DNA of 15,806 nucleotides from positions 1-15,806 of the forward strand of contig JAURLF010000159.1 in assembly GCA_030831375.1 (NCBI GenBank), written 5' to 3'. The translations under genes and the position numbers were made by a program. Positions within the stretch are counted from its first letter, which is position 1. Every line of letters starts with the position of its first letter. The notes under the pieces are model-generated. The model worked only from the letters and a program-made list of their open reading frames with translations, was not told where the DNA came from and made no database searches. Shown here in pieces: positions 5,810 to 12,593 of this stretch. Origin of the DNA: Gaiellales bacterium (GTDB lineage Bacteria; Actinomycetota; Thermoleophilia; Gaiellales; F1-60-MAGs149).

Positions 5810-6810
5810 CGCCGACCCGTCCAGACCACGAAGGGCAGGCGCTCGTCGAGCAGACCGGCGAGCGCCCAGTCCTCCTCCGTGCGCCCCTCGGCGGGGCCGA
5901 CCGCGATCCCGTGGCGGCCGAGCCAGGCGGGCTGCGTCTCGAGTCGCTCGGTCTCGACGCCGGCCGCGGCGGCGGCGCGGCGCAGCTGGCCGACGTCGAC
6001 GTCGGCCGTGATGTCCTGGGTGCCGGGCGCCTGCAGGGCGTCGCCGCCGGGCTGGCCGCCGATGTAGGTGCGCACGGGCGGCCGGCGACCGTCGTGCACC
6101 TCCTCCCCCTCGCCGCCGTAGTCGACGATCAGGAGCCGCCCGCGCCGGACGCCGTCCGCGAGCGCGCGCACGAGCGGGCCGAGCGCGGGCCTGACGGCGT
6201 AGCGGGCGCCCGGCCGGGGCGCGGGCACGGAGTCGGTCAGCAGGCGCATCAGCGCGGGATCGGCGGGCGCGGGCGTCTCGACGAGGCGCCCGTCGGGATC
6301 CGCGTCGACGAGGACCTCGTCCGGCCAGACCAGCAGCCGCACGGGCAGGGCGTCGAGCACCTCGTTGGCGTAGAGGAAGCCGGGCGCGGGCTCGAGCTCC
6401 GTCGGGTCCGAGACCCAGCGGGCGGGCAGGCCGGCGAGGGCCTCGCGCTGGCGCTCAGCGAGGCCGTGGCTGCGCTCGACGAGGACGAGCTCGAAGGCGA
6501 GGCCGTGCGCTGCGAGGCGCTCGGCGACGCGGCGCGCGAGCCCGCCCGTGCCCGGCCCCACCTCCGTGACCCGGAAGCCCGCGGGGCGGCCGAGGTCGTC
6601 CCAGGTGGCCGCCGCCTCCGCGGCGATCGCGTCGGCGAAGGCGGGGTGCGCCATCGCGGACGTGGCGAAGTGCCCGCCCTGGCCGATGCCGGGGCCGCGG
6701 GCGTAGAAGCCCGCCTCGTCGTCGAACAGCGCCGCCTCCATGTACTGCGCGAAGGTGAGCGGCCCGTCGGCGCGGATCCGCGCCACGAGCCGCTCGCGCA
6801 GGGACGTCAC
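5806..6810 (-). CDS. MidA-family (NDUFAF7-like) SAM-dependent methyltransferase
   Basis: This 334-residue protein shows the family marks in order. GPLTFAQYMEAALFDDEAGFY (about 16-36) leads, then GGHFATSAMAHPAF (45-58). The SAM-binding loop is VTEVGPGTGGLA (81-92). YANEVLDALPVRL (147-159), LIVDYGGEG (227-235) and the hallmark DITADVDVGQL (266-276) follow. The mitochondrial orthologue NDUFAF7 methylates an arginine of complex I subunit NDUFS2; bacterial members are presumed protein methyltransferases, with the target unproven. The GTG start at 6810 overlaps the TGA of the upstream DDAH-like gene as GTGA, implying tight translational coupling. It is the last gene of the five-gene minus-strand operon. 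The frame is open further upstream only because of GC bias. Length and N-terminus fit the family. Confidence 0.9.
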   Translation of the reverse strand: MTSLRERLVARIRADGPLTFAQYMEAALFDDEAGFYARGPGIGQGGHFATSAMAHPAFADAIAAEAAATWDDLGRPAGFRVTEVGPGTGGLARRVAERLAAHGLAFELVLVERSHGLAERQREALAGLPARWVSDPTELEPAPGFLYANEVLDALPVRLLVWPDEVLVDADPDGRLVETPAPADPALMRLLTDSVPAPRPGARYAVRPALGPLVRALADGVRRGRLLIVDYGGEGEEVHDGRRPPVRTYIGGQPGGDALQAPGTQDITADVDVGQLRRAAAAAGVETERLETQPAWLGRHGIAVGPAEGRTEEDWALAGLLDERLPFVVWTGRR

Positions 6811-7667
6811 GGCGCGCGCAGGAGCTCGCGGGTCAGGCAGGTCGGACCGCCGTCGCCCTTCAGGGACACGTCGCCGCCCTGGTAGGCGTGCACCTCGACG
6901 CCCGCGGCCTCGAGCGCGCGGCGGATCCTGGGGTTGCCGTCGAGGACCACGACCACGCCGGGACGCACGGCGAGGATGTTGCAGCCCATCGAGTGGTACT
7001 CGTCCTCGTCGAGCGGCAGGATGCGGATGCCGCGCTCCTGCAGCTCCTGGATGAGGGTGACGGGCGCGAGCGGCTCGAACACGACCGCCAGGTCGTGCGC
7101 CACGGGCGAGATGAAGCTCATCAGGTGCAGCACGTGCGTGGGGCCCTGGTCGTGCGGCAGGTCGAAGCGCAGGGTGCGGGCGCCCTCGGGCGCGAGGATC
7201 TCGTCGAGCTGGCGGTGCGCCTCCGCGTTCGTGCGGTAGCCGCGCGCCACGGCGAGGGTCTCGGCGTCGAGCCAGACCATGTCGCCGCCGTCGGCGGTCG
7301 CCGTGCCGGTCAGCCGGCCGATCACCGGCACGCCCGCGGCCTCGAGGTCGGGCACCATCGCCTCGCCCTCGCCGACGCGGGCCGGCTTCGCCGAACGCAG
7401 CACGATCGCGCCGCGGCCCGACACCCAGACGGGGTCGCAGACGTAGACGGCATCGACCATGCCCTCGACGGGGTCGGCCACCACGACCTCGCAGCCGAGC
7501 CCGGCCAGCAGCTCGCCGAAGGCCTCGTGCTCGGCCACGAGACGCCCGGGGTCGGGGGTGCGCCACTGGGCGGCGGCGAAGTCGCCCGTGGTGGCGGGCC
7601 GGCGGATCAGGACGCGGCGCAGAGGCTCGACCATCGAGCGCACGCCGCAGGCGGGGGCATCGGGCAT
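6807..7667 (-). CDS. DDAH / arginine deiminase-fold (guanidine-modifying) hydrolase
   Basis: This 286-residue pentein-fold enzyme keeps the expected catalytic features. These are the acidic motif DGGDMVW (126-132), His181 in THVLHLMSF, and the nucleophile Cys277 in GGPTCLTREL near the C-terminus. CNILAV (229-234) also matches the family. Dimethylarginine dimethylaminohydrolases and relatives hydrolyse methylated arginine or arginine to citrulline with release of an amine or ammonia; some paralogues act on other guanidino compounds, so the substrate is tentative. The ATG at 7667 is favoured over the ATG at 7634 because a TACCCT box stands 7 nt upstream, and the extra residues (MPDAPACGVRS) do not disturb the first strand. 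It lies 17 nt after the PIG-V-like gene and overlaps the MidA-type gene by 4 nt. Confidence 0.85.
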   Translation of the reverse strand: MPDAPACGVRSMVEPLRRVLIRRPATTGDFAAAQWRTPDPGRLVAEHEAFGELLAGLGCEVVVADPVEGMVDAVYVCDPVWVSGRGAIVLRSAKPARVGEGEAMVPDLEAAGVPVIGRLTGTATADGGDMVWLDAETLAVARGYRTNAEAHRQLDEILAPEGARTLRFDLPHDQGPTHVLHLMSFISPVAHDLAVVFEPLAPVTLIQELQERGIRILPLDEDEYHSMGCNILAVRPGVVVVLDGNPRIRRALEAAGVEVHAYQGGDVSLKGDGGPTCLTRELLRAP

Positions 7668-7674
7668 GCGCGGC

Positions 7675-7680
7675 AGGGTA
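7675..7680 (-). promoter_or_regulatory. Candidate internal leaderless promoter (-10) for the DDAH-MidA pair
   Basis: On the minus strand TACCCT is followed by 7 nt and ATG 7667, with no Shine-Dalgarno. The same hexamer serves as the groES -10. No obvious -35 exists in the preceding coding sequence. If active, it would let the last two genes of the operon be expressed alone. Confidence 0.45.
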
Positions 7681-7684
7681 GCGC

Positions 7685-8851
7685 TCAGGGGGTGTAGACG
7701 CCGGCGCCCATCACGAGCACGCCGGCGACCACCATCGAGACGGGCAGGGCGACCCGCAGGGCGCGGCCGAGCCGCGGCCGCGCCGCGACGTGGATAGCGA
7801 CGAGCCAGATCACGACGAACACGCCCATCCCGTAGCGCGGCAGGGCCAGGTAGGTGCCCGCGAAGACGGGCAGGGCGATCGCCAGCGAGCCGTACAGGAG
7901 GTACTCGGCCGGCAGCCGACGGCGCACCCAGCCCTCGACGAGGACCAGAGCCCACAGCATCGCGCAGGCCGTGTCGAACACGTAGCCGAGCCGCGCGACG
8001 TCGTGGGCCGCCACGTAGAGGCCGTTGAGGACCGCGACGGGCATCGCGAGGACGAGCAGCAGGTTGGCGCCGCGGCCCCACCCGGCCGACTGGGCGGACT
8101 GGGTCGCGAACGGGTCGCCGGTGCGGTAGTAGAGGTACGCGCCGAACGCCACGTACGCGATCGGCAGGAGCGCGACCGGGAGCGCGCGCAGCGCGAACCC
8201 GGCGCTGAAACGCCGGCCCTGGTCGCGCCACAGCCGCACGAGCAGGGCGGGCACGAGCATGATCCCGGTCGGGCGCGTCAGCACCACGAGCACGCCGGCG
8301 AGGCAGGCGCCGGCGAAGCGGCGGGCCTCGAGCAGCGCGAACGAGGCGACGGTCAGGAGCAGGTAGAGGCTCTCGGTGTACGCGGACGAGAACACGAAGG
8401 CGACCGGGAAGAAGGCCGTCAGCCAGACCACGGTGCGGGCCACGCGCTCGCCGGAGCGGCGCGCGACGAGGCGGTGCAGGAGGACGAGCGCGGCCAGGAA
8501 GCAGGCGGTCGAGATGAGCACGCCGGCGAGCAGGTAGGAGACGTCGATCAGGCGCGCGACGGCGCGCATCAGCAGCGGGTAGAGCGGCGAGAAGGCGACG
8601 CCGTTGCCGTGCGCGACCGTGGGGTCGTAGCCGTAGTCTGCGATCCGCTGGTACCAGATCCCGTCCCACGCGCCGAACGGCGCGAGCAGGGCCTGTCCGA
8701 GCGGCTCCCCCGGCTCGCGCTGCACGAGCCCGACGGCCCCGCCGACGGCGAGGGCGAGGAGCCGCGAGAGGACCCCGACGGCGAGCGGGTAGCGCCAGCC
8801 CGTCAGGCGCGCCGGACGGGCCTGCACGGCGGGGGCGGCGGCGACGGCCAT
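7685..8851 (-). CDS. PIG-V/Gpi18-like polytopic mannosyltransferase family protein
   Basis: This 388-residue integral membrane protein has about 8-10 hydrophobic helices. The first extracytoplasmic loop contains AWDGIWYQRIADYGY (61-75), including the conserved acidic residue D63 of GT-C glycosyltransferases. FSPLYPLLMR (87-96), SSAYTESLYLLL (155-166), TRPTG (192-196) and LPRY (337-340) are all hallmarks of the PIG-V-related family, which transfers mannose from a polyprenyl-phosphate donor to a lipid-linked or protein acceptor outside the membrane. The sugar and acceptor are inferred only from the family. It sits 6 nt downstream of the zinc-ribbon methyltransferase gene and shares its operon with a PAP2 enzyme, which suggests an envelope glycolipid pathway. 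There is no clear Shine-Dalgarno; translation is probably coupled across the palindromic junction. Confidence 0.85.
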   Translation of the reverse strand: MAVAAAPAVQARPARLTGWRYPLAVGVLSRLLALAVGGAVGLVQREPGEPLGQALLAPFGAWDGIWYQRIADYGYDPTVAHGNGVAFSPLYPLLMRAVARLIDVSYLLAGVLISTACFLAALVLLHRLVARRSGERVARTVVWLTAFFPVAFVFSSAYTESLYLLLTVASFALLEARRFAGACLAGVLVVLTRPTGIMLVPALLVRLWRDQGRRFSAGFALRALPVALLPIAYVAFGAYLYYRTGDPFATQSAQSAGWGRGANLLLVLAMPVAVLNGLYVAAHDVARLGYVFDTACAMLWALVLVEGWVRRRLPAEYLLYGSLAIALPVFAGTYLALPRYGMGVFVVIWLVAIHVAARPRLGRALRVALPVSMVVAGVLVMGAGVYTP

Positions 8852-8867
8852 GGCGGCCTAGGCCGCC
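8852..8867. repeat. 16-bp perfect palindrome at a stop/start junction
   Basis: GGCGGCCT/AGGCCGCC covers the TAG stop of the methyltransferase gene and ends right against the ATG of the PIG-V-like gene. In RNA it can form a 6-bp GC stem with a CUAG tetraloop exactly where ribosomes terminate and reinitiate. Confidence 0.6.
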
Positions 8868-9826
8868 TCGGGCTTCCTCGCGACGACGGTGAAGATGTCG
8901 CCGAGCGAGACGCCGACGGTGCGCTCGGCGAGGCCGGCGCGCTCCAACAGGCCCGCGGCGATACGGCCGGCGCGCGGCGCGTAGGCGTCGAGGCGCGAGG
9001 CGAGGTACGTCAGGCGCACGCGGCGCACGTGCGTGACGACCTCGCAGATCTGGAAGCCCTCGCGGCGCAGCATCTCGCAGAGGGTCTGGCGCGAGAAGTA
9101 GACGAGGTGCATCTGCATGTACCAGGGCCAGCGCCGGCCCGCGACGCGCGCGAACAGGGAGTCGACGTCCATCGTGGAGACGGCGAAGACGCCGCCGGGG
9201 CGCAGCGCGGCGTGGATCGCGCGGATGTCGAGCGCCGGGTCGGGCAGGTGCTCGATCACATCCCAGAGGGTGATCACGTCGTACCCGCCCTCCGGCAGCG
9301 GAGCGTCCTCGATGGCGCCGCAGTGCACCGGCCCGGCGATGCGGCCGCGCGCGATCTCCGACCCCCAGCGCGACGGCTCGACGCCGGCGACCTCGAAGCC
9401 CGCGGCCTCGGCCAGGGTCAGGAAGGTGCCGACGTGGCAGCCGACGTCGAGCAGGCGGCCCGAGCGGCGGTAGCGCCGCACCAGCTCGAGGCTGTCCGCG
9501 AACGTCTCGAGGCGGCCCTGCTCCTCCTCGATGTACTCCTGGTCCTCGACGTCGCCGTAGTTCTCGACGACGGCCTCGTGGTGCGGCCGCGGGTTCATGT
9601 AGACCAGGTGGCACGAGCGGCACTCGACGATGCGGCCATGCTCGCCGAACGCGCTCGACGTGCACGTGTAGTGCACGCGCGGGTCGGCGACGCGGGTGCC
9701 CATCGTGTCCTCGACCTTGACGCGGTAGTCGTCGGCGCCGCACAGCGGGCAGCGCACCGCGACCTGCGCCTTCGGGCGCGCGTCCTGGCCGGCGTGGGTC
9801 TGGCGATCGGTCTTCTCGGCGGTCAT
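8858..9826 (-). CDS. Zinc-ribbon SAM-dependent methyltransferase (class I)
   Basis: This 322-residue protein starts with a zinc-binding ribbon, CPLC at 26-29 and CRSC at 69-72, followed by HLVYMNPRP (73-81), the usual join to the catalytic domain. The class I methyltransferase core shows RLLDVGCHVGTFL (124-136) as SAM motif I, the acidic GVEPS (148-152), and LWDVIEHLPDP (187-197), with LRPGGVFAVST (208-218) after it. This two-part architecture is common among methyltransferases that modify sugars or lipid-linked glycans in envelope gene clusters; the acceptor is not known. ATG 9826 is preceded by AGGA about 8 nt upstream. It lies 16 nt after the PAP2 gene and 6 nt before the PIG-V-like gene. 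Confidence 0.88.
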   Translation of the reverse strand: MTAEKTDRQTHAGQDARPKAQVAVRCPLCGADDYRVKVEDTMGTRVADPRVHYTCTSSAFGEHGRIVECRSCHLVYMNPRPHHEAVVENYGDVEDQEYIEEEQGRLETFADSLELVRRYRRSGRLLDVGCHVGTFLTLAEAAGFEVAGVEPSRWGSEIARGRIAGPVHCGAIEDAPLPEGGYDVITLWDVIEHLPDPALDIRAIHAALRPGGVFAVSTMDVDSLFARVAGRRWPWYMQMHLVYFSRQTLCEMLRREGFQICEVVTHVRRVRLTYLASRLDAYAPRAGRIAAGLLERAGLAERTVGVSLGDIFTVVARKPEAA

Positions 9827-9842
9827 GCGGTGGTCCTGGGGT

Positions 9843-10814
9843 CTAGCGGCCGCAGCGGGCCTCGGAGATCGGGGGGGCGAACGGGCCGGCGAGCCGGTTG
9901 AGGCGGCCGGGGCGGGCGATCAGGCGCCCCGCGGCCCACCAGGCGAATACGGCGACCGCGATGCCGACGAGGATATCGGAAACGTAGTGGTCCCCGAAGT
10001 AGACGATCGTGAACCACATCGCCACGGGGTAGACGCACATCACGTAGCCGAAGCGCCGCCGCCAGGCGAGCGCGAAGATCGCGACGAGGGTCGAGTAGGC
10101 GGTGTGGAGCGACGGCACGGCGGCGTACGGGTTCGGCAGGACGAGGCCCTCGATGAACGACTTGCCGGCTTGGACGGGCGCCGCGTCGGCCTGCACGTAG
10201 CCGATCTTGACGAGCTCCGGCAGGAGCCCGAGCTGGCTCGCCGCCCACGGCGGAGCGGCCGGGTAGACGAGGAAGATGACGGCGCCGATGAAGGAGGCGC
10301 CGACGATCGTGATCAGCGCGCGATAGTAGAGCGCGCGGTTCTCGAGCCAGATCAGGAACATCAGGGTCGGCGGCACGATGAAGTGCGCGCGGTTGAGCAG
10401 GCCGAGCACGTGGTCGTACCAGCGCACGGTGCCGCTCCAGAGCCACTCCTGCACGACGACGGGCGGGATGTTGCCGAAGAAGACGATGCGGTCGAAGTCG
10501 AGGTGCGGCAGGTAGTACGGCTCGGGCCGCAGCAGGTGCGCGACGCCGCGCAGGTGCTCGTACAGGTAGATCCCGACGATCAGGGGCAGGAAGTCGCGGA
10601 TGTAGCCCTTCCAGATGCCGAGCGCGATCGCAGGCACGAGCAGGATCACGAAGTAGCGGTCCGGCGACAGGAAGACGCCGCGCAGCAGGATCATCCCGCC
10701 GAGCCCGACGACGTAGGCGAGGACGAGCACGATCACGCGCTCACGGGTCCACAGGGGGGCCGGGGCGGAGCCGGCGGCGGCGCCGGCCTTGGTCGGGGAA
10801 TCGGTCGACGCCAT
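9843..10814 (-). CDS. PAP2-superfamily membrane enzyme (Aur1/Ipt1-like type)
   Basis: This 323-residue protein has about six transmembrane helices and a flexible N-terminus. The PAP2 core motifs are VPSLHTAY (233-240, with S235 and H237) and GDHYVSD (274-280, with H276 and D280), forming the usual phosphate-binding and catalytic set. A canonical first motif KxxxxxxRP is not evident, as in inositolphosphotransferase (Aur1/Ipt1) relatives. YPAAPPW at 184-190 is also typical of that subgroup. Such enzymes hydrolyse or transfer a phosphorylated head group at the outer face of the membrane. The ATG at 10814 is preceded by GGGAG, and residues before it are arginine-rich shadow sequence. It is the first gene of the five-gene minus-strand operon and is divergent from the ygfZ-like gene. 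Confidence 0.88.
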   Translation of the reverse strand: MASTDSPTKAGAAAGSAPAPLWTRERVIVLVLAYVVGLGGMILLRGVFLSPDRYFVILLVPAIALGIWKGYIRDFLPLIVGIYLYEHLRGVAHLLRPEPYYLPHLDFDRIVFFGNIPPVVVQEWLWSGTVRWYDHVLGLLNRAHFIVPPTLMFLIWLENRALYYRALITIVGASFIGAVIFLVYPAAPPWAASQLGLLPELVKIGYVQADAAPVQAGKSFIEGLVLPNPYAAVPSLHTAYSTLVAIFALAWRRRFGYVMCVYPVAMWFTIVYFGDHYVSDILVGIAVAVFAWWAAGRLIARPGRLNRLAGPFAPPISEARCGR

Positions 10815-10830
10815 CGGCTCGTTCTCCCAC

Positions 10831-10836
10831 AGGGTA
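10831..10836 (-). promoter_or_regulatory. Candidate -10 box of the PAP2 operon
   Basis: On the minus strand GACGTACCCTG contains TACCCT, and the same 11 bases surround the groES -10. A GGGAG Shine-Dalgarno lies between it and ATG 10814, so this transcript would have a short leader. The -35 is weak. Confidence 0.4.
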
Positions 10837-10873
10837 CGTCCCCTTCCCGCCTTGCTGCGAAGCACCCGTCGAG

Positions 10874-11782
10874 ATGCCCTCCCCCGCCACCGCACCCGCA
10901 CCCGCGCTCGACCCGGCGCAGCAGATGCGCGCCCTGCGCACGGGCGCGGCCGTCTGCGCGCCCGACGCGGGCGTCGTCGAGGTCGAGGGCCCGGATGCCG
11001 AGGCGCTGCTGCAGAACGTGCTGTCGCAGGACCTCGCCGGGATGGCGGACGGCGAGGCGCGGCGCGCGCTGCTCCTGACCCCGAAGGCGCGGGTGGTCGC
11101 CGACCTGCGCGTCCTGCGCCGCGACGCGACCCGCTACCTGCTCCTGACCGAGCCGGCCGCGGCCGCGCCGCTCGCGGCCCAGCTGACCCGCTTCCGGCTC
11201 GCGATGAAGGCGGAGATCCACGCGACGGGCCACTGGGCGCCGGTCGCCCTCGTCGGCCCGGACGCGCCCGCGATCGAGCTCCCGGGCGAGCGCGTGACCT
11301 CGGAGCTCGCGGGCCTGCCCCGGGTCGATGTCCTGACACCCACGATCGGCCTGATGGGGTCGCTCGCAGCGGCCGAGCGGGCCGGCGCGGCGCGCGTCGC
11401 CGAGGAGGCGCTCGAGGCGCTGCGGGTCGAGGCCGGTGCGGTGCGCCTCGGACACGACGTCGACGAGCGCTGGATGCCCGCCGAGGTCGGCCTCGTGGAG
11501 GAGGCCGTCTCGTTCGACAAGGGCTGCTTCATCGGCCAGGAGCCCGTCACGCGGCTGCACCGGCGCGGCCACGCCAACCGCGGACCGGTACGGCTCGCCC
11601 TGGGGCGCGCCGTCGAGCCCGGCACGCCGCTCCTGCAGGACGGCCGCGACGTCGGCGTCGTGACGTCGGTGGCCGGCCCGCCCTGGCTCGAGGGGGTGCG
11701 TGCGATCGCGATCGCGCGACTCGACCTCGACCCCGCCGCGGCGCTCGCCGCGGGTGGCGTCGCCGCCCGGGCCGTGACGTAG
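10874..11782 (+). CDS. ygfZ: YgfZ/GcvT-like folate-binding Fe-S cluster maintenance protein
   Basis: This 302-residue protein belongs to the YgfZ branch of the GcvT superfamily and not to the aminomethyltransferases. The diagnostic motif KGCFIGQE (216-223) carries the conserved Cys218, in the context FDKGCFIGQEPVTRLHRRGH. The N-terminal part has VEVEGPDAEALLQNVLSQDL (35-54) followed by LLTPKARVVADLRVLRR (67-83), typical of the folate-binding fold. A C-terminal barrel runs from about 237 to the end. YgfZ uses tetrahydrofolate to support assembly or repair of certain [4Fe-4S] proteins. The ATG at 10874 gives the expected length, but no strong Shine-Dalgarno is seen. It is divergent from the PAP2 operon, with 59 nt between starts. 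The CDGSH gene elsewhere in the window is another Fe-S gene but not linked to it. Confidence 0.88.
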   Translation: MPSPATAPAPALDPAQQMRALRTGAAVCAPDAGVVEVEGPDAEALLQNVLSQDLAGMADGEARRALLLTPKARVVADLRVLRRDATRYLLLTEPAAAAPLAAQLTRFRLAMKAEIHATGHWAPVALVGPDAPAIELPGERVTSELAGLPRVDVLTPTIGLMGSLAAAERAGAARVAEEALEALRVEAGAVRLGHDVDERWMPAEVGLVEEAVSFDKGCFIGQEPVTRLHRRGHANRGPVRLALGRAVEPGTPLLQDGRDVGVVTSVAGPPWLEGVRAIAIARLDLDPAAALAAGGVAARAVT

Positions 11783-11876
11783 CGGCCGACGCGCAGGCGG
11801 ACGACGGCGCGCCCACATGCCCGCCGGCGGCGCGGCTGGCACGGTGGGCGGTGCACCCCGACGAGGAGCGAGAGCC

Positions 11877-12431
11877 ATGGACGACACCCCGTCGATCACC
11901 GAGCGCGTACGCGCGCTGATCGAACACGAGCCGGCCGGCGACGGCCGCATCCGCAACCACCTGTCCGTCGCGGGATCGCCCGCGTCGATGCGCGGGTTCA
12001 TCGAGGACTGCCGCACGGACGGCGGAGCCCGAATCCTGAGCATCGGCGGCGAGCGCATGCCGATCCGCTGGGAGCGCCACGCGGCGCACTCGTCGAGCGG
12101 GTCGTGGGTGCGGATCGACCCCGGCCGCGAACCGCAGCAGGGCTCCGAGCATGCGGAGGAGGCGCGCGCCGAGTTCGCGTTCGGCTCGGACAGGCCGCTC
12201 GACGACGGGCTCGCCGAGACGAGCCTACGGCACCCCGACCTCGAGTTCCGCTACGCGGGGCTGCACCACCACCGCCTGCGCGAGGATGTCGCCAAGGGCG
12301 GCCTGTGGAAGGGCGGCGAGCGGCTCGCCGCCGCCGAGGAGCCCGCGCTCGGCCACCACGAGGAGGGCGAGCAGATGGCGACCCTGATCCGCGACGTCGA
12401 GGCGCTCGAGGTCCCACCCGCCGCCGCCTGA
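11877..12431 (+). CDS. Uncharacterised protein with YubB/Api92-like segment
   Basis: This is a 184-residue soluble protein. The ATG at 11877 has GAGGAG 8 nt upstream and is preferred to the in-frame ATG at 11817, which would add 20 Gly/Ala/Arg-rich residues. IRNHLSVAGSPASMRGFIEDC (25-45) resembles the 'N.L.V.G....l..F' opening of YubB/Api92 (DUF1281-type) ferredoxin-like domains. EFAFGSDRPLDDGLAETSL (99-117) followed by RHPDLEFRYAGL (118-129) resembles their second half, where 'F.T....P...L...YPdL.F...Y.E' is usual, with GGLWKGG (141-147) following. This is a by-eye resemblance, not a proven match. HHH at 130-132 is conspicuous. Function is unknown. It lies 94 nt downstream of ygfZ, likely as its own unit, and is followed by a strong hairpin. 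Confidence 0.7.
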   Translation: MDDTPSITERVRALIEHEPAGDGRIRNHLSVAGSPASMRGFIEDCRTDGGARILSIGGERMPIRWERHAAHSSSGSWVRIDPGREPQQGSEHAEEARAEFAFGSDRPLDDGLAETSLRHPDLEFRYAGLHHHRLREDVAKGGLWKGGERLAAAEEPALGHHEEGEQMATLIRDVEALEVPPAAA

Positions 12432-12441
12432 GAATGCGCGA

Positions 12442-12469
12442 GGGGCCCCGGCGCGAACGCCGGGGCCCT
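12442..12469. terminator. Hairpin terminator between the hypothetical gene and tRNA-Arg
   Basis: GGGCCCCGGCG pairs with CGCCGGGGCCC in an 11-bp perfect stem plus one G-T pair, around the tetraloop CGAA. It starts 10 nt after the hypothetical gene stop and also lies 8 nt beyond the 3' end of the convergent tRNA-Arg, so it could serve both strands. Confidence 0.75.
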
Positions 12470-12477
12470 CCGCCGCA

Positions 12478-12550
12478 TGCGCCCGGGACGACTCGAACGT
12501 CCGACCTCTGCCTCCGCAGGGCAGCGCTCTATCCGCTGAGCTACGGGCGC
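12478..12550 (-). tRNA. tRNA-Arg, anticodon GCG
   Basis: This 73-nt cloverleaf has every stem perfectly paired. The acceptor is GCGCCCG/CGGGCGC, the D-stem GCTC/GAGC with loop AGCGGATA, the anticodon stem CTGCC/GGCAG, and the T-arm GGACG-TTCGAGT-CGTCC. The 7-nt anticodon loop CTGCGGA places U33 before G34-C35-G36, so the anticodon is GCG, reading CGC (and CGU by wobble). A20 in the D-loop and C35 are classical arginine identity elements. The discriminator is A73 and CCA is not encoded. Most bacteria instead decode CGC with an ACG anticodon deaminated to ICG. Confidence 0.93.
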
Positions 12551-12561
12551 GCGGAAGCCGC

Positions 12562-12567
12562 AGGATA
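12562..12567 (-). promoter_or_regulatory. Candidate -10 box of tRNA-Arg
   Basis: On the minus strand TATCCT ends 11 nt before the tRNA 5' end, a normal distance for a tRNA promoter. The -35 is not clear. The tRNA could also be reached by read-through from the NlpC/P60 gene. Confidence 0.4.
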
Positions 12568-12593
12568 GCCCAGACGGGCGCCGGGCCGCGCGG

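Noticed and set aside
5377..6885. Plus-strand ORF opposite the MidA-type gene
   Set aside because: Low-complexity sequence with no recognisable motif; the opposite strand has clear family motifs.
7790..9901. 703-codon plus-strand ORF opposite the methyltransferase and PIG-V genes
   Set aside because: Composition is dominated by Arg, Ala, Asp, Glu and His with no domain; the opposite frames carry strong motifs.
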